50,560 nucleotides of DNA from IMG/VR virus record IMGVR_UViG_3300022538_000825, positions 1-50,560 of that record, one strand, 5' to 3'. Position numbers and translations under genes: made by a program. The notes beneath the pieces were generated by a model. That model was not told where the DNA came from, made no database searches, and worked only from the letters and a program-made list of their open reading frames with translations. This DNA comes from a virus. Below, piece by piece: positions 23,773 through 31,387 of this stretch (position 1 is its first letter; each line of letters begins with the position of its first letter).

Positions 23773-25683
23773 ATGAGTTCATCAAAAATCATACCAACCG
23801 ATCCTCCTTATTCGTGTGTTCAATTAGAGTGGAATCGCAAAAAGGCGAAGTCTGTATTTAACGACCTGAAAACGATAGCGACTGATTATGAGATCGGAGT
23901 TGATGAAGAGCAGGAGTTTTATTATAGGCCGATCTCCAATGAGATAGTTAAAAGATACTGGATCGGGAAGGGAGTGAGATTCTTCCAACCTGACGAGGAA
24001 TTGGACGAAATTATCAACGAGTATGATGTCCTTGTGGGTGAGATGACGAGCGGGGATAACTATCTTCTCACAGTGAAGGATTCAGGCATGGGGAGCTCCC
24101 AGGAGAAGTACGGAATCCGCAGGGACAACTTACAATTGCCTGAGTGCATCCCAGGCTTCGGGAGCGATCTTGCTTTCGCAATAACCCCCACGACATACCC
24201 GGTCGCAGGAACGCCCGTAAACATGACCGATGGCAACTCCACGACGGAATGGGACAGCGGGGCTAACCAGGGGGTGGGGCATTACATCCAAGTGGACTTA
24301 GGAGCAGTGAAAAATTATCTCGGAAAAGTGAGGGTGGATTCCGCAAACTCTGCAAAGGAAAAAAACTATTCATATGCCGACAGGTTCAAAATCCTAATCT
24401 CTTCCACAGGGGACTTTACTGGAGAAGAGATAGAAGTATTTGCCGCAGTGGAGGACTTCGGGACTGCGGATGTGATGATTACTTTCGTGCCGACGATAGG
24501 CAGGTATGTAAGGGTGGAGTTGACGGCGGGGAAGGAATATCACTGGCGAGTGAACAGGTTTGAGGTTTACGAGTGGCAGGTGGGAGACATTACCCGCTGG
24601 GCAACCTCCAAACTGAACAAGGTAAAAGACCCGATCAGACGGGGAGTCCTTGAATTAGACACCATTAGCGAGAAGATTCTCCCACGGGGCAAGATCAGGC
24701 TCACCAGCCAGGACGGTGGTTCGTATTTCGACTATCCCATAAAAGCTACGAGATACCGCCTGAGCCCGGATATGAAGTTGGGAGTTAGCTTCGAGCTGGG
24801 TGAGATGGCAAAATCCTTTGCCGACGAGCTATTAAAACAGCGAAGGATGCTGCAGGAGTTCGCCATCGCCGGACTCTCAAGGGATGCCGACCTCTCAAGC
24901 GGGGCCGGAATCCAGCAGGGGGGGATAAAGCATACCCACATCGGGAGGGATGCCATAGAGACCCCCATGCTGAGGGCAAACAGCATTTGGGCCGAGCATT
25001 ACCACGAGCTTCGCAATACCTACGTCTTCTCGGATCAGGACTCGCTCGATGCTACATATCCCCTAGAAATGCTCTTTGAGATTGTCTCGGAGATGACGGC
25101 CATAGTGAACGTTAAGCTCTCATTCAAGATAAGGAACTTCAGGGCTTATGCAAAGGGAGTGCCGTCGGGAGGGGGGCATACTACGCCGAGCGGCGGGGGG
25201 AAGACCAGCGGTTCAAAATCTCACAGCCATCCTGGGTCAACTGCTAGTGGAGGTACTCATAGCCACACAGTAGGTTTTATAAATACGGATACGGGTGGGC
25301 CTGAACCAGACGGCGTCCATACGCATGACTATTGGAAAACAACGGATACGACCTATGGTGCTGGTGATCATTCTCATAATCTTAATATCAGCGGTAGTGG
25401 CTCTCATACGCACTATTGTCCATCCCATACTCATACGGTCAGTAATCACACCCATAGCCTAACTTTCGGGATTTATGAAAAAGCAGAGTCACCCACGATC
25501 AATGTATATGTGGACAACGGAGCTGGATACGGCGGTTCGATAGGACAATATGCAAGCAATCAAACAGACATAGATATTACCGCCCACGTTAGCGGAGTAG
25601 GGATCAAACAAATAAAATTCACGAGTAACAAATTAACAAGAATCGCAGCCCATGTTTTAGTAAAGGCAGATTTAACAGCTTAA
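23773..25683 (+). CDS. Tail hub/receptor-binding protein with discoidin-like and HxH needle regions
   Basis: A 636-residue protein. Residues 1-140 (VQLEWNRKKAKSVFNDLKTI, then DYEIGVDEEQEFYYRPIS) continue a tail hub fold. Residues about 145-270 read as an F5/8 type C (discoidin-like) sandwich (VNMTDGNSTTEWDSG, then IQVDLGAVKNYLGKVRV). Residues about 270-370 are again hub-like, followed by a helical stalk. Residues about 475-565 are Gly/Ser-rich with seven HxH motifs (HSH, HTH), the pattern of trimeric fibre needles that bind iron along the axis. The C-terminus is a short beta domain. Probably the receptor-binding tip. Confidence 0.65.
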   Translation: MSSSKIIPTDPPYSCVQLEWNRKKAKSVFNDLKTIATDYEIGVDEEQEFYYRPISNEIVKRYWIGKGVRFFQPDEELDEIINEYDVLVGEMTSGDNYLLTVKDSGMGSSQEKYGIRRDNLQLPECIPGFGSDLAFAITPTTYPVAGTPVNMTDGNSTTEWDSGANQGVGHYIQVDLGAVKNYLGKVRVDSANSAKEKNYSYADRFKILISSTGDFTGEEIEVFAAVEDFGTADVMITFVPTIGRYVRVELTAGKEYHWRVNRFEVYEWQVGDITRWATSKLNKVKDPIRRGVLELDTISEKILPRGKIRLTSQDGGSYFDYPIKATRYRLSPDMKLGVSFELGEMAKSFADELLKQRRMLQEFAIAGLSRDADLSSGAGIQQGGIKHTHIGRDAIETPMLRANSIWAEHYHELRNTYVFSDQDSLDATYPLEMLFEIVSEMTAIVNVKLSFKIRNFRAYAKGVPSGGGHTTPSGGGKTSGSKSHSHPGSTASGGTHSHTVGFINTDTGGPEPDGVHTHDYWKTTDTTYGAGDHSHNLNISGSGSHTHYCPSHTHTVSNHTHSLTFGIYEKAESPTINVYVDNGAGYGGSIGQYASNQTDIDITAHVSGVGIKQIKFTSNKLTRIAAHVLVKADLTA

Positions 25684-25699
25684 AAAAAAGGAGAATAAC

Positions 25700-26275
25700 A
25701 TGGTAAAAAAGATTTTGGTTTTGGTAACAGCATTAGGGATATTTTTAAGTGTGCCTATTTTTGCCCAAGAGACAAAAGAGAATGCAATTCATTTTGAACT
25801 CAGGGTAAAGTTAGGTCTATTCGTGCCAAGTGATTCAGATGCAAGGGATATTTTTAGAGGCATATCCAGTTTTGGAATTGAGTGCTCCTATCTATTTCCC
25901 AGAAAGCCTTACGGTATCTCAGGTGGATTCGAATATTCCTCTAAATCTAGGGCTATATTACCCTTGATGGACGCAACTTGGAAGGTAATGCCTGTTACTA
26001 TCAATCTCCTCTATTTTCCTAATCCAGAGAAAAAAGCCTACTTTGGCATCGGGTTGGGAGTTTATACAGCGAAGATAGTGGGGCGAACGTGGGGGGTAAA
26101 TAGAACCATAGGCTATCCGGCTTTTGGCCCTCATATCATAGCAGGCTACAATTTTAAGGACCATTTCTTTGTTGAGGGTAGGATAAGCTCTGTTGATGTT
26201 GGGCATAAAGATTGGAAGAAAGATATTGGAGGAATTTCCCTTTGGGGTGGATACCGCATAAAAGATAATAAATAG
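25700..26275 (+). CDS. Outer-membrane beta-barrel protein with signal peptide
   Basis: A 191-residue protein starting after AAAGGAGAATAAC. Residues 1-23 are a clean signal peptide (MVKKILVLVTALGIFLSVP, then IFA/QE as likely cleavage site). The mature part has alternating hydrophobic and aromatic strands (YGISGGFEYSSKS, AYFGIGLGVYTAKIV, FGPHIIAGYNFKDHFFVEGR, ISLWGGYRI), the pattern of an 8-stranded OmpA/OmpW-like barrel. It is probably an accessory (moron) gene that changes the lysogen's outer membrane, for example to exclude other phages. It also implies a diderm host. Confidence 0.7.
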   Translation: MVKKILVLVTALGIFLSVPIFAQETKENAIHFELRVKLGLFVPSDSDARDIFRGISSFGIECSYLFPRKPYGISGGFEYSSKSRAILPLMDATWKVMPVTINLLYFPNPEKKAYFGIGLGVYTAKIVGRTWGVNRTIGYPAFGPHIIAGYNFKDHFFVEGRISSVDVGHKDWKKDIGGISLWGGYRIKDNK

Positions 26276-26299
26276 TTATTTGATTTGCTCTTTCTCAAT

Positions 26300-26839
26300 T
26301 TACTTGAAAGTCAGCACGAGACCAAAACTGACAGCTTTCGGGAGAATTGAAAACGAAATTCCCCTTTCATTGTGATAATATCTGTAAATGTCCAACGCAG
26401 TCAAAGTGACCAAAATCGTATGCAACGTCCCTACACTAACTCTGGATGATCGGCTCATTAACCGAAAATCGCCACCGTCTTCCAAACAATAAAGAAGGTC
26501 GAAGCAGACCGAACCCCAGAATATCCCTTGCCAAATGTCCCCCTCTGGCCTCTTTTGAAGATAATATTCTCGTAAGAGAAGAGTACTCATGAACCCCGCT
26601 GAAGCTGTCTTGAACAGACCCTCATTGTCCCCTTCGTATATTGCTACTGGCCACCCATTTTTATCGGGCTCAAAGGTGAATTCACCCGTAGTATTTCCGA
26701 CTATCCAGTGGGCTGCCTCGTGGATTAGAAGACTTGTTGCACAGCCAAGAGAGAAGTCAACTATTTTGCTCTTTCCCGAAACGATGTTAGGGCTTAAGAA
26801 AATTAGCGATATTAAGATACAGATAACAATTCTTATCAT
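26300..26839 (-). CDS. Membrane protein with HEAAH zinc-protease-like motif
   Basis: A 179-residue protein on the strand opposite to the late genes. The N-terminus is a signal/anchor helix (IVICILISLIFLSPNIV). LLIHEAAHWIVG at about residues 37-48 contains HExxH, the zinc ligand and catalytic motif of metallopeptidases. Further hydrophobic stretches follow (residues about 80-120 and 135-175). A third ligand is not evident. The gene has its own promoter (26847-26875). A convergent accessory gene in the late region is typical of morons. Protease activity is only suggested. Confidence 0.55.
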   Translation of the reverse strand: MIRIVICILISLIFLSPNIVSGKSKIVDFSLGCATSLLIHEAAHWIVGNTTGEFTFEPDKNGWPVAIYEGDNEGLFKTASAGFMSTLLLREYYLQKRPEGDIWQGIFWGSVCFDLLYCLEDGGDFRLMSRSSRVSVGTLHTILVTLTALDIYRYYHNERGISFSILPKAVSFGLVLTFK

Positions 26840-26846
26840 AGTCTAA

Positions 26847-26875
26847 AATTTAGCATAAAAATAGGGAAAAGTCAA
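26847..26875 (-). promoter_or_regulatory. Minus-strand promoter for the HEAAH membrane protein
   Basis: On the minus strand TTGACT (26870-26875), a 17-base spacer and TAAATT (26847-26852) preceded by TGC (extended -10 like). It lies 8 bases upstream of the start codon region and would give a nearly leaderless mRNA. Confidence 0.5.
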
Positions 26876-26885
26876 GGAGGCATAA

Positions 26886-27095
26886 ATGACAACAAACCTA
26901 AAGGAGATCAAACAAATCTGCCATGAGATCTGGGATCTGACAGTAGAGTTTCGGGAAGCAGTATTTATTGCTGAAAGGTGGTCAGAAAAATTAAGCTTAA
27001 CAAGCGGACAAAAGAAAATCCATAAAGATGAATTTCTCAAGATGGGAAAAAAGTTGGAAGAGAAAGTCAAAGAACTTCAAAAGAAGATAAATTAA
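26886..27095 (+). CDS. Small helical hypothetical protein
   Basis: A 69-residue all-helical, charged protein starting after AAGGAGGCATAA. It contains one Cys near the N-terminus and a Lys/Glu-rich coiled coil at the C-terminus. It sits at the start of the lysis region operon. No family recognised. Confidence 0.5.
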   Translation: MTTNLKEIKQICHEIWDLTVEFREAVFIAERWSEKLSLTSGQKKIHKDEFLKMGKKLEEKVKELQKKIN

Positions 27096-27257
27096 ATGCG
27101 ACAAAAACAATTATTAGAACAGATACTAACTGAACTTCGCAACATACATTATCACGTTGAAAGAATAGAAGTTTTTTATCAGATGGCCCACAACATCAAG
27201 GAGAACGACAAAGGAGTGTGGGTTGAGGATAAAAAAGAGGAGGTACAGAAAAAATGA
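27096..27257 (+). CDS. Small hypothetical protein
   Basis: A 53-residue protein starting directly after the previous stop (TAAATG) and ending 4 bases into the papain-like gene (ATGA overlap). The sequence is a helical heptad-like N-terminus (QLLEQILTELRNIHYHVERI) and a charged tail. Its tight coupling to neighbours supports it as real. Function unknown. Confidence 0.5.
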   Translation: MRQKQLLEQILTELRNIHYHVERIEVFYQMAHNIKENDKGVWVEDKKEEVQKK

Positions 27258-27988
27258 ATGAACATCGTTTAGGTTATAGACCTGAACCGCCAGATGAGAG
27301 AGATTTATTTGTGCCGATACCAGATTACGATTTACCTAAAAAGGTCGATTGGACGGAACAGCTTACTCAGATTAGAGACCAGGGGAATGAGGGTTCTTGC
27401 GTGGGCTTTGCTGTAACTGCCCTCAAGGAATTTCAGGAATGGAAACAATACGGTAGATCATTCGACTTATCTGAACGGTGGATTTATGAGTGGGCTAAAG
27501 AGCATGACGAATGGCCTGGCATAGACTATGAAGGCACGAGCATTCGGGGAGCCATGAAAGCCTTGTATCAACATGGCATCTGCGAAGAAAAATTCTGGCC
27601 ATACGTCCCCGGAGAAAAGGGGGAGCCAGATATAAAAGCAGCCGAAGATGCCTATGAATATCGCATTGAAAAATATCGCAGCTTGGTAATTCCCAGGAAA
27701 GACATTCGATTGATTAAGCGGGGGCTGCACGAGACTGGGCCAGTAGCAGTGGGCATGGCAGTTTACTCGACCTGGTTCTCTGTAGGAGAAGATGGCATTA
27801 TCAAAAAACCTTGCTGCTTCGCTAGGATTCTCGGCTACCACGCAGTGCTGGTCGTAGCATATGATAATAAGTTCGTCAAGATTAAGAATAGCTGGGGCGA
27901 ATACTGGGGAGCTGAAGGTTTCGGTTACATTGAGTTAGACTATTTTATGAAAATTCTTCATACGGCGTGGGCCGCGTATGATATGTAG
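27254..27988 (+). CDS. Papain-like (C1 family) cysteine peptidase
   Basis: A 244-residue protein without signal peptide. Catalytic residues are visible in order: oxyanion Gln43 and Cys49 in RDQGNEGSCVGFA, His196 in LGYHAVLVV, and Asn212 in IKNSWGEYWG. The N-terminal 30 residues (RLGYRPEPPDERDLF) match the pre-catalytic segment of bacterial C1A peptidases that lack a propeptide. It is encoded between a small helical gene and a membrane protein in the lysis region. Possible roles are virion-protein processing, host attack or an injected effector. The family is clear; the role is not. Confidence 0.85.
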   Translation: MNEHRLGYRPEPPDERDLFVPIPDYDLPKKVDWTEQLTQIRDQGNEGSCVGFAVTALKEFQEWKQYGRSFDLSERWIYEWAKEHDEWPGIDYEGTSIRGAMKALYQHGICEEKFWPYVPGEKGEPDIKAAEDAYEYRIEKYRSLVIPRKDIRLIKRGLHETGPVAVGMAVYSTWFSVGEDGIIKKPCCFARILGYHAVLVVAYDNKFVKIKNSWGEYWGAEGFGYIELDYFMKILHTAWAAYDM

Positions 27989-28002
27989 GAGGTGAGAAAC
28001 AG

Positions 28003-28260
28003 ATGGATAACACAATGTTATGGATAATACTGATTGTGGCGGGTGTCGTGGTGTCCTATATAGGAGGGAAAAAAGCTGAACTGCGTGCTTTCTGTAAAGA
28101 ACTAGGTGAAGGCTTCCTGGCTCTTGATGAATTCTTGAGTAAAGAAGAGCCGACCAAGGAAGATGCAGAGAAACTGAGAAAGGAATGGCTAGAAGTAATC
28201 GAGGCGGGTGGAGCGTTGTTTGGGAAAATTATCAAAATGGTAATGAGGAAAAGGTTATGA
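28003..28260 (+). CDS. Small membrane protein, holin-like by position
   Basis: An 85-residue protein with one N-terminal transmembrane helix (LWIILIVAGVVVSYIGG) and a charged, helical cytoplasmic domain. It starts after GGAGGTGAGAAACAG and overlaps the next gene by 4 bases. It lies two genes upstream of the lysin, where holins or lysis accessory proteins usually sit. A single helix plus cytoplasmic domain fits a class III-type holin or a phage membrane protein similar to XkdX-region genes. Not proven. Confidence 0.5.
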   Translation: MDNTMLWIILIVAGVVVSYIGGKKAELRAFCKELGEGFLALDEFLSKEEPTKEDAEKLRKEWLEVIEAGGALFGKIIKMVMRKRL

Positions 28261-28709
28261 AAAGATATGTGGTAGGCATTCTGATATTGGTAATGCTTGT
28301 TGGTCAGTCAATAGTCCTAGCGAATGAAAAACGACTTCAAACGGAGCCAATAAAATCAGAGCCAGTTAATGTTATTCACTATCTTGATGAGGGAGTTGAC
28401 TATGTGGCGGAGATTCTCGCTCGATTAGCGAAAACGGGAAAACCAGTACTGATGTTCAACAGAAAACATGGAAATGGAAGGATCGGAGCAGAAGTGACTC
28501 TCTTTGAGAACATTCCAAAACAAAACTTCAATGTGGTTGGGGGAGCTGTGTTTGGTAATGAAGAACCAGCAAGATGGTTCATAGGAGTTGAGTACGAGCT
28601 AACTCTTGTCGGTGGAATGTGGGAGATGTTCAGGAGATTCCGACCTGCTTTTTATCTTTGCGAAGGAGAATTCTATTGGGGCTTCTCATTTGAATTTAGA
28701 CCAGAATAA
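28257..28709 (+). CDS. Secreted hypothetical protein with signal peptide
   Basis: A 150-residue protein. The frame is open further upstream, but the ATG at 28257 overlapping the previous stop gives a typical signal peptide (MKRYVVGILILVMLVGQSI, then VLA/NE). The mature part ends with strands rich in aromatic residues (FIGVEYELTLVGGMW, FYWGFSFEFRPE), again suggesting an outer-membrane or periplasmic location. It may form part of a lysis or envelope-modifying set. It is not recognisable as a spanin by eye. Confidence 0.55.
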   Translation: MKRYVVGILILVMLVGQSIVLANEKRLQTEPIKSEPVNVIHYLDEGVDYVAEILARLAKTGKPVLMFNRKHGNGRIGAEVTLFENIPKQNFNVVGGAVFGNEEPARWFIGVEYELTLVGGMWEMFRRFRPAFYLCEGEFYWGFSFEFRPE

Positions 28710-28713
28710 TTAG

Positions 28714-28780
28714 GCGGGGCGGCTTTTCCTCTGTGAGGCTTTCCTCCTTTTAATCTCACAGACGGTTTTCCCCGCCCCGC
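28714..28780 (+). other. Large two-part hairpin just upstream of the lysin start
   Basis: An outer 9-bp GC stem (GCGGGGCGG 28714-28722 with CCGCCCCGC 28772-28780) encloses an inner 8-bp stem (TCTGTGAG 28730-28737 with CTCACAGA 28755-28762). No T-run follows. It ends 6 bases before the first lysin ATG and leaves that start without a Shine-Dalgarno site. It could control lysin translation or act as a weak terminator. Confidence 0.6.
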
Positions 28781-28786
28781 ATCGCA

Positions 28787-29290
28787 ATGATACTAAAAAC
28801 CAGCATTATCATAGCAACGTTAGGGGGTCTTATCATGGCTACTGCAATCCCCTTGCCCGCAGGCAAGGATGATCCGGATGTGATTTATGTTGCGCAGACA
28901 GTATTCGGCGAAGCCAGGGGGGAACCGTGGAATGCCAAGCTTGGCGTAGTCCATGTGATTGTCAACCGCAAGAAAGCCCATCGGTATTACTTCGGCTATA
29001 CCATCCCCAACGTAGTGCGCAAGCCCTGGCAGTTCACCTGCTGGCGCAGGAAAAATGTCAATTACAAAAAGATACACAGTCCCTTGAAGTATGAGAGTGT
29101 CGACATCTGGCTGGAGTGCTACATAGCCGCCTACCTTGTTTTGAGGAGACAGGTCCAGGATAACACCGGCGGGGCTCTCTATTACATAGATGAGAGCATT
29201 ATCCATAATCCCCCGAGTTGGGTAGCCAAGCTGAGGCTGTCTGCTCAGCATGGAAAGTTATATTTCTTTAGGGAGAAAAAATCAGCTTGA
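28787..29290 (+). CDS. SleB-like cell wall hydrolase (endolysin)
   Basis: A 167-residue protein. The catalytic region VAQTVFGEARGEPWNAKLG, then VVHVIVNR and VRKPWQFTCW, is the SleB/hydrolase_2 (lytic transglycosylase-like) signature, with Glu42 the likely catalytic acid. The N-terminus from 28787 has a hydrophobic segment (LKTSIIIATLGGLIMATA) that could act as signal-arrest-release or signal peptide. A second in-frame ATG at 28835 has a better Shine-Dalgarno site (TAGGGGGT) and would give a soluble form. The gene is at the end of the late operon, convergent with the integrase. Confidence 0.8.
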   Translation: MILKTSIIIATLGGLIMATAIPLPAGKDDPDVIYVAQTVFGEARGEPWNAKLGVVHVIVNRKKAHRYYFGYTIPNVVRKPWQFTCWRRKNVNYKKIHSPLKYESVDIWLECYIAAYLVLRRQVQDNTGGALYYIDESIIHNPPSWVAKLRLSAQHGKLYFFREKKSA

Positions 29291-29414
29291 CTTTAAGTAG
29301 ATTGCAGACATATCAGCTATTTGCAGTTTTTGTTCACTGCCATAAAAATCCAAGAGTAGTATCCCCTACCCCAAGGCAAGAACTCACCGATTTGCGGTAT
29401 CCCTGTGCGTATTT
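29291..29414. other. Convergent gap between lysin and integrase; candidate attP region
   Basis: About 124 bases between the ends of the lysin and integrase genes. It contains a small CTGTG/CACAG hairpin (about 29402-29419) and several short A/T runs, but no obvious terminator. Attachment sites often flank integrase genes, so attP could lie here or at 30432-30729. No core could be identified without a host junction. Confidence 0.25.
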
Positions 29415-30431
29415 TCACAGCCTTAACTTCTCAAGCGCCTGCTGAAGGTGATTTGGCGAGAGGTGGGAGTATATCATCGTGGTCGAAATATCCTTATGCC
29501 CTAATAGCTTACTCACCGTCGCCAGGTCCACCCCCGCCATCACTAGATGTGAGGCAAAAGTATGTCTAAGAGAATGAAGCGTCGCATTCTCAATCCCTGC
29601 CTTCCGGCAGGCTAGTTTGAAGGCCGTCCATGTGCTTTGTTGCCTCACCTGCGAGCCTGTTTTGGTGGTAAATATAAAGTCTTCTCGTTTCGGGAGAGAC
29701 TTGACTATAGATATAATGGTATTATTCATCGGGATCTTCCTCTCCCCTCCCTTTGGGCTCCAGTCCTCCTTTATCCTTATGTGAATCACCCTCTCGTTCC
29801 AGTCTATATCATTCCACTCGAGAGAGCGGAGCTCCCCCCACCTCAGTCCTGTGTTTAAGAGAAATCTTATTATATTGTTTAAGCTGGGATTAGCTTTGGT
29901 CAATAATCTCGCTATTTCCTCTTGAGTGAGAAACCGGGGGGCTTTCCTCTGGGGCTTCCTGATTTTTTTGATCTCCTGGGTGGGATTGGACTGGATGTAC
30001 TTCATCTCCACCGCGTATCTAAAGAAGTGGTGCAGGCAGGTGAGCTCATAGTTGACCGTCTGGGGCTTGACGAAGCCCAAGCGGTGGAGTTTGTATTGCT
30101 CGATGAGGGGAGGGGTGATCTGGGAGAGTTTTACTAGGGGGTCCTCCAGCATGTCCAGGAAGTCGGACAGATGGTTGATGATCTGGACATAGCGTAAGGC
30201 CGTGGAGGGCTTGACATGGACTCTGACATGGGAGAGGAACTGGGGGATGTAGTCGGCTATCCTTTTGTCGGAGACGAAGAAGCCAGCCCGCCTTTTGGCA
30301 ATTTTGACTTCGATGTCGGAGAGGGCGAGCTGGGCGATTTGCTTGGATTTTCCGATTGCCTTTACAATCCGCTTCCCGTCCAGCATATAGTCAATATACC
30401 AAGTTCTTCCCCTCTTGCGAATTACACCCAT
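29415..30431 (-). CDS. int: Tyrosine recombinase integrase
   Basis: A 338-residue protein. The N-terminus has an AP2-like arm-binding segment (RKRGRTWYIDYMLDGKR). Residues about 60-150 are the SAM-like core-binding domain. The catalytic residues are visible: Arg197 (TGLRWGE), Lys in the beta hairpin near 227, His286/Arg289 (HSLRH), His312 (LGHKD) and Tyr321 (MIYSH). It mediates site-specific integration into the host chromosome. It is the first gene of the minus-strand lysogeny cluster. All key residues are present, so it should be active. Confidence 0.93.
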   Translation of the reverse strand: MGVIRKRGRTWYIDYMLDGKRIVKAIGKSKQIAQLALSDIEVKIAKRRAGFFVSDKRIADYIPQFLSHVRVHVKPSTALRYVQIINHLSDFLDMLEDPLVKLSQITPPLIEQYKLHRLGFVKPQTVNYELTCLHHFFRYAVEMKYIQSNPTQEIKKIRKPQRKAPRFLTQEEIARLLTKANPSLNNIIRFLLNTGLRWGELRSLEWNDIDWNERVIHIRIKEDWSPKGGERKIPMNNTIISIVKSLPKREDFIFTTKTGSQVRQQSTWTAFKLACRKAGIENATLHSLRHTFASHLVMAGVDLATVSKLLGHKDISTTMIYSHLSPNHLQQALEKLRL

Positions 30432-30729
30432 TGTGACAGAATAGTGACATCAATAATCCGATTCTTGTTTATGCTGATGGAGTCTATGTTTCCCAATTGC
30501 TATGGCGGTGCGAGGAAACTAATGATAATGTTTGCTCGGATACCTAAGAAGCCTACAATATTGCTCCTATTCTGCATTTGCCTTATTTTTGTGAGTTACG
30601 AGTTTACCCTATTTTAGACGAAAATTGTCAAAAATCTGGTTACAGATGTTACAATTCCGTTACAAATTTATACTACTTAATGGTTAAGATTTGACAAAAA
30701 TGTGGTAAGAATTTCACAATTTCATTCCT
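30432..30729. other. AT-rich gap upstream of integrase with short repeats
   Basis: Nearly 300 bases without a credible gene. It contains runs of GTTACA (GTTACAG, GTTACAA twice, about 30639-30667), the motif TACTTAAT (about 30674 and 30731) and GACAAAAATGTGGTAAGAAT at 30693-30712. The last has a near copy at 31679-31698. These may be integrase/Xis arm sites or operators, and attP could lie here. Confidence 0.35.
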
Positions 30730-30984
30730 CTACTTAATGAGCTTTAAACGGCGCATATCTTCTTCTGTCCATCCTATGTCTTGAAGTAATTCCTTTAGTA
30801 GCTTAGGCCCATAACGCTTTCTGGAGTGATAGTGTATTGTAACGTGTCTTCCGTCTGGAAACCGATATACATACTCATTTCCTTTTATTTCATCTGGTTT
30901 ACCTAATTCCTTATTTAGAGCTGAGATTAGGTCTTTGGGGCCTTTGTTTTTGAGTTGACTCCAGACATGAGGAGAGAATTTCAT
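30730..30984 (-). CDS. HicA-like toxin (mRNA interferase)
   Basis: An 84-residue protein. The core ELGKPDEIKGNEYVYRFPDG, then RHVTIHYHS, then LLQDIGWTEEDMRRL matches the dsRBD-like HicA/YcfA fold. The His in VTIHYHS is in the usual catalytic position. The N-terminal 20 residues are longer than in minimal HicA. It follows its antitoxin with a 4-base overlap. A HicBA pair in a prophage usually stabilises it or acts in defence. Confidence 0.65.
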   Translation of the reverse strand: MKFSPHVWSQLKNKGPKDLISALNKELGKPDEIKGNEYVYRFPDGRHVTIHYHSRKRYGPKLLKELLQDIGWTEEDMRRLKLIK

Positions 30985-31277
30985 GAAAGTGTTAATACTA
31001 GATCTTTGGCATGACGCTTGTTATGGTTTTTAAGAAGAGGAAGCCGCTCCTTGATAGTCTTGTATTGCTTGATGCCAACTGGGATTGGGTCACCATGCTT
31101 AATTAGTGAGCGCAGGTAAGCAATAGCTGCATCTTTTGCATTACTAAGGGCTTCTTCTTGGGTGTCTCCACAAGTATGCAGACCCTTGAGAGCAGGACAA
31201 TAAGCATGAAATCCAGGTTCGTCAGACTCAATGAATATTTGGACTTCAAATTCAATGCTTGATTTATTGCTCTTCAT
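30981..31277 (-). CDS. HicB-like antitoxin
   Basis: A 98-residue protein. The frame is open to 31313, but the ATG at 31277 follows GGAGGTAAAGAAT and is chosen. The N-terminal region (FEVQIFIESDEPGFHAYCPA, then LKGLHTCGDTQEEALSNAKD) is the partially degraded RNase H-like HicB fold. The C-terminal tail is Lys-rich and short, with no clear RHH or HTH DNA-binding domain. It precedes the HicA-like gene and has its own promoter at 31300-31327. Confidence 0.7.
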   Translation of the reverse strand: MKSNKSSIEFEVQIFIESDEPGFHAYCPALKGLHTCGDTQEEALSNAKDAAIAYLRSLIKHGDPIPVGIKQYKTIKERLPLLKNHNKRHAKDLVLTLS

Positions 31278-31299
31278 ATTCTTTACCTCCTTACCCCCT

Positions 31300-31327
31300 A
31301 ATTTACATACCAAGTAAAATTTGTCAA
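31300..31327 (-). promoter_or_regulatory. Minus-strand promoter for the HicBA-like pair
   Basis: On the minus strand TTGACA (31322-31327), 16-base spacer, TAAATT (31300-31305), about 22 bases before the antitoxin ATG, with the GGAGG site between. It would drive the toxin-antitoxin pair and possibly the integrase. Confidence 0.6.
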
Positions 31328-31387
31328 TAGCTTTTTTTACCAGAGAAATGCTGCGCAGTTTGAGAAGATGAAAGAGAAATAATTTGA

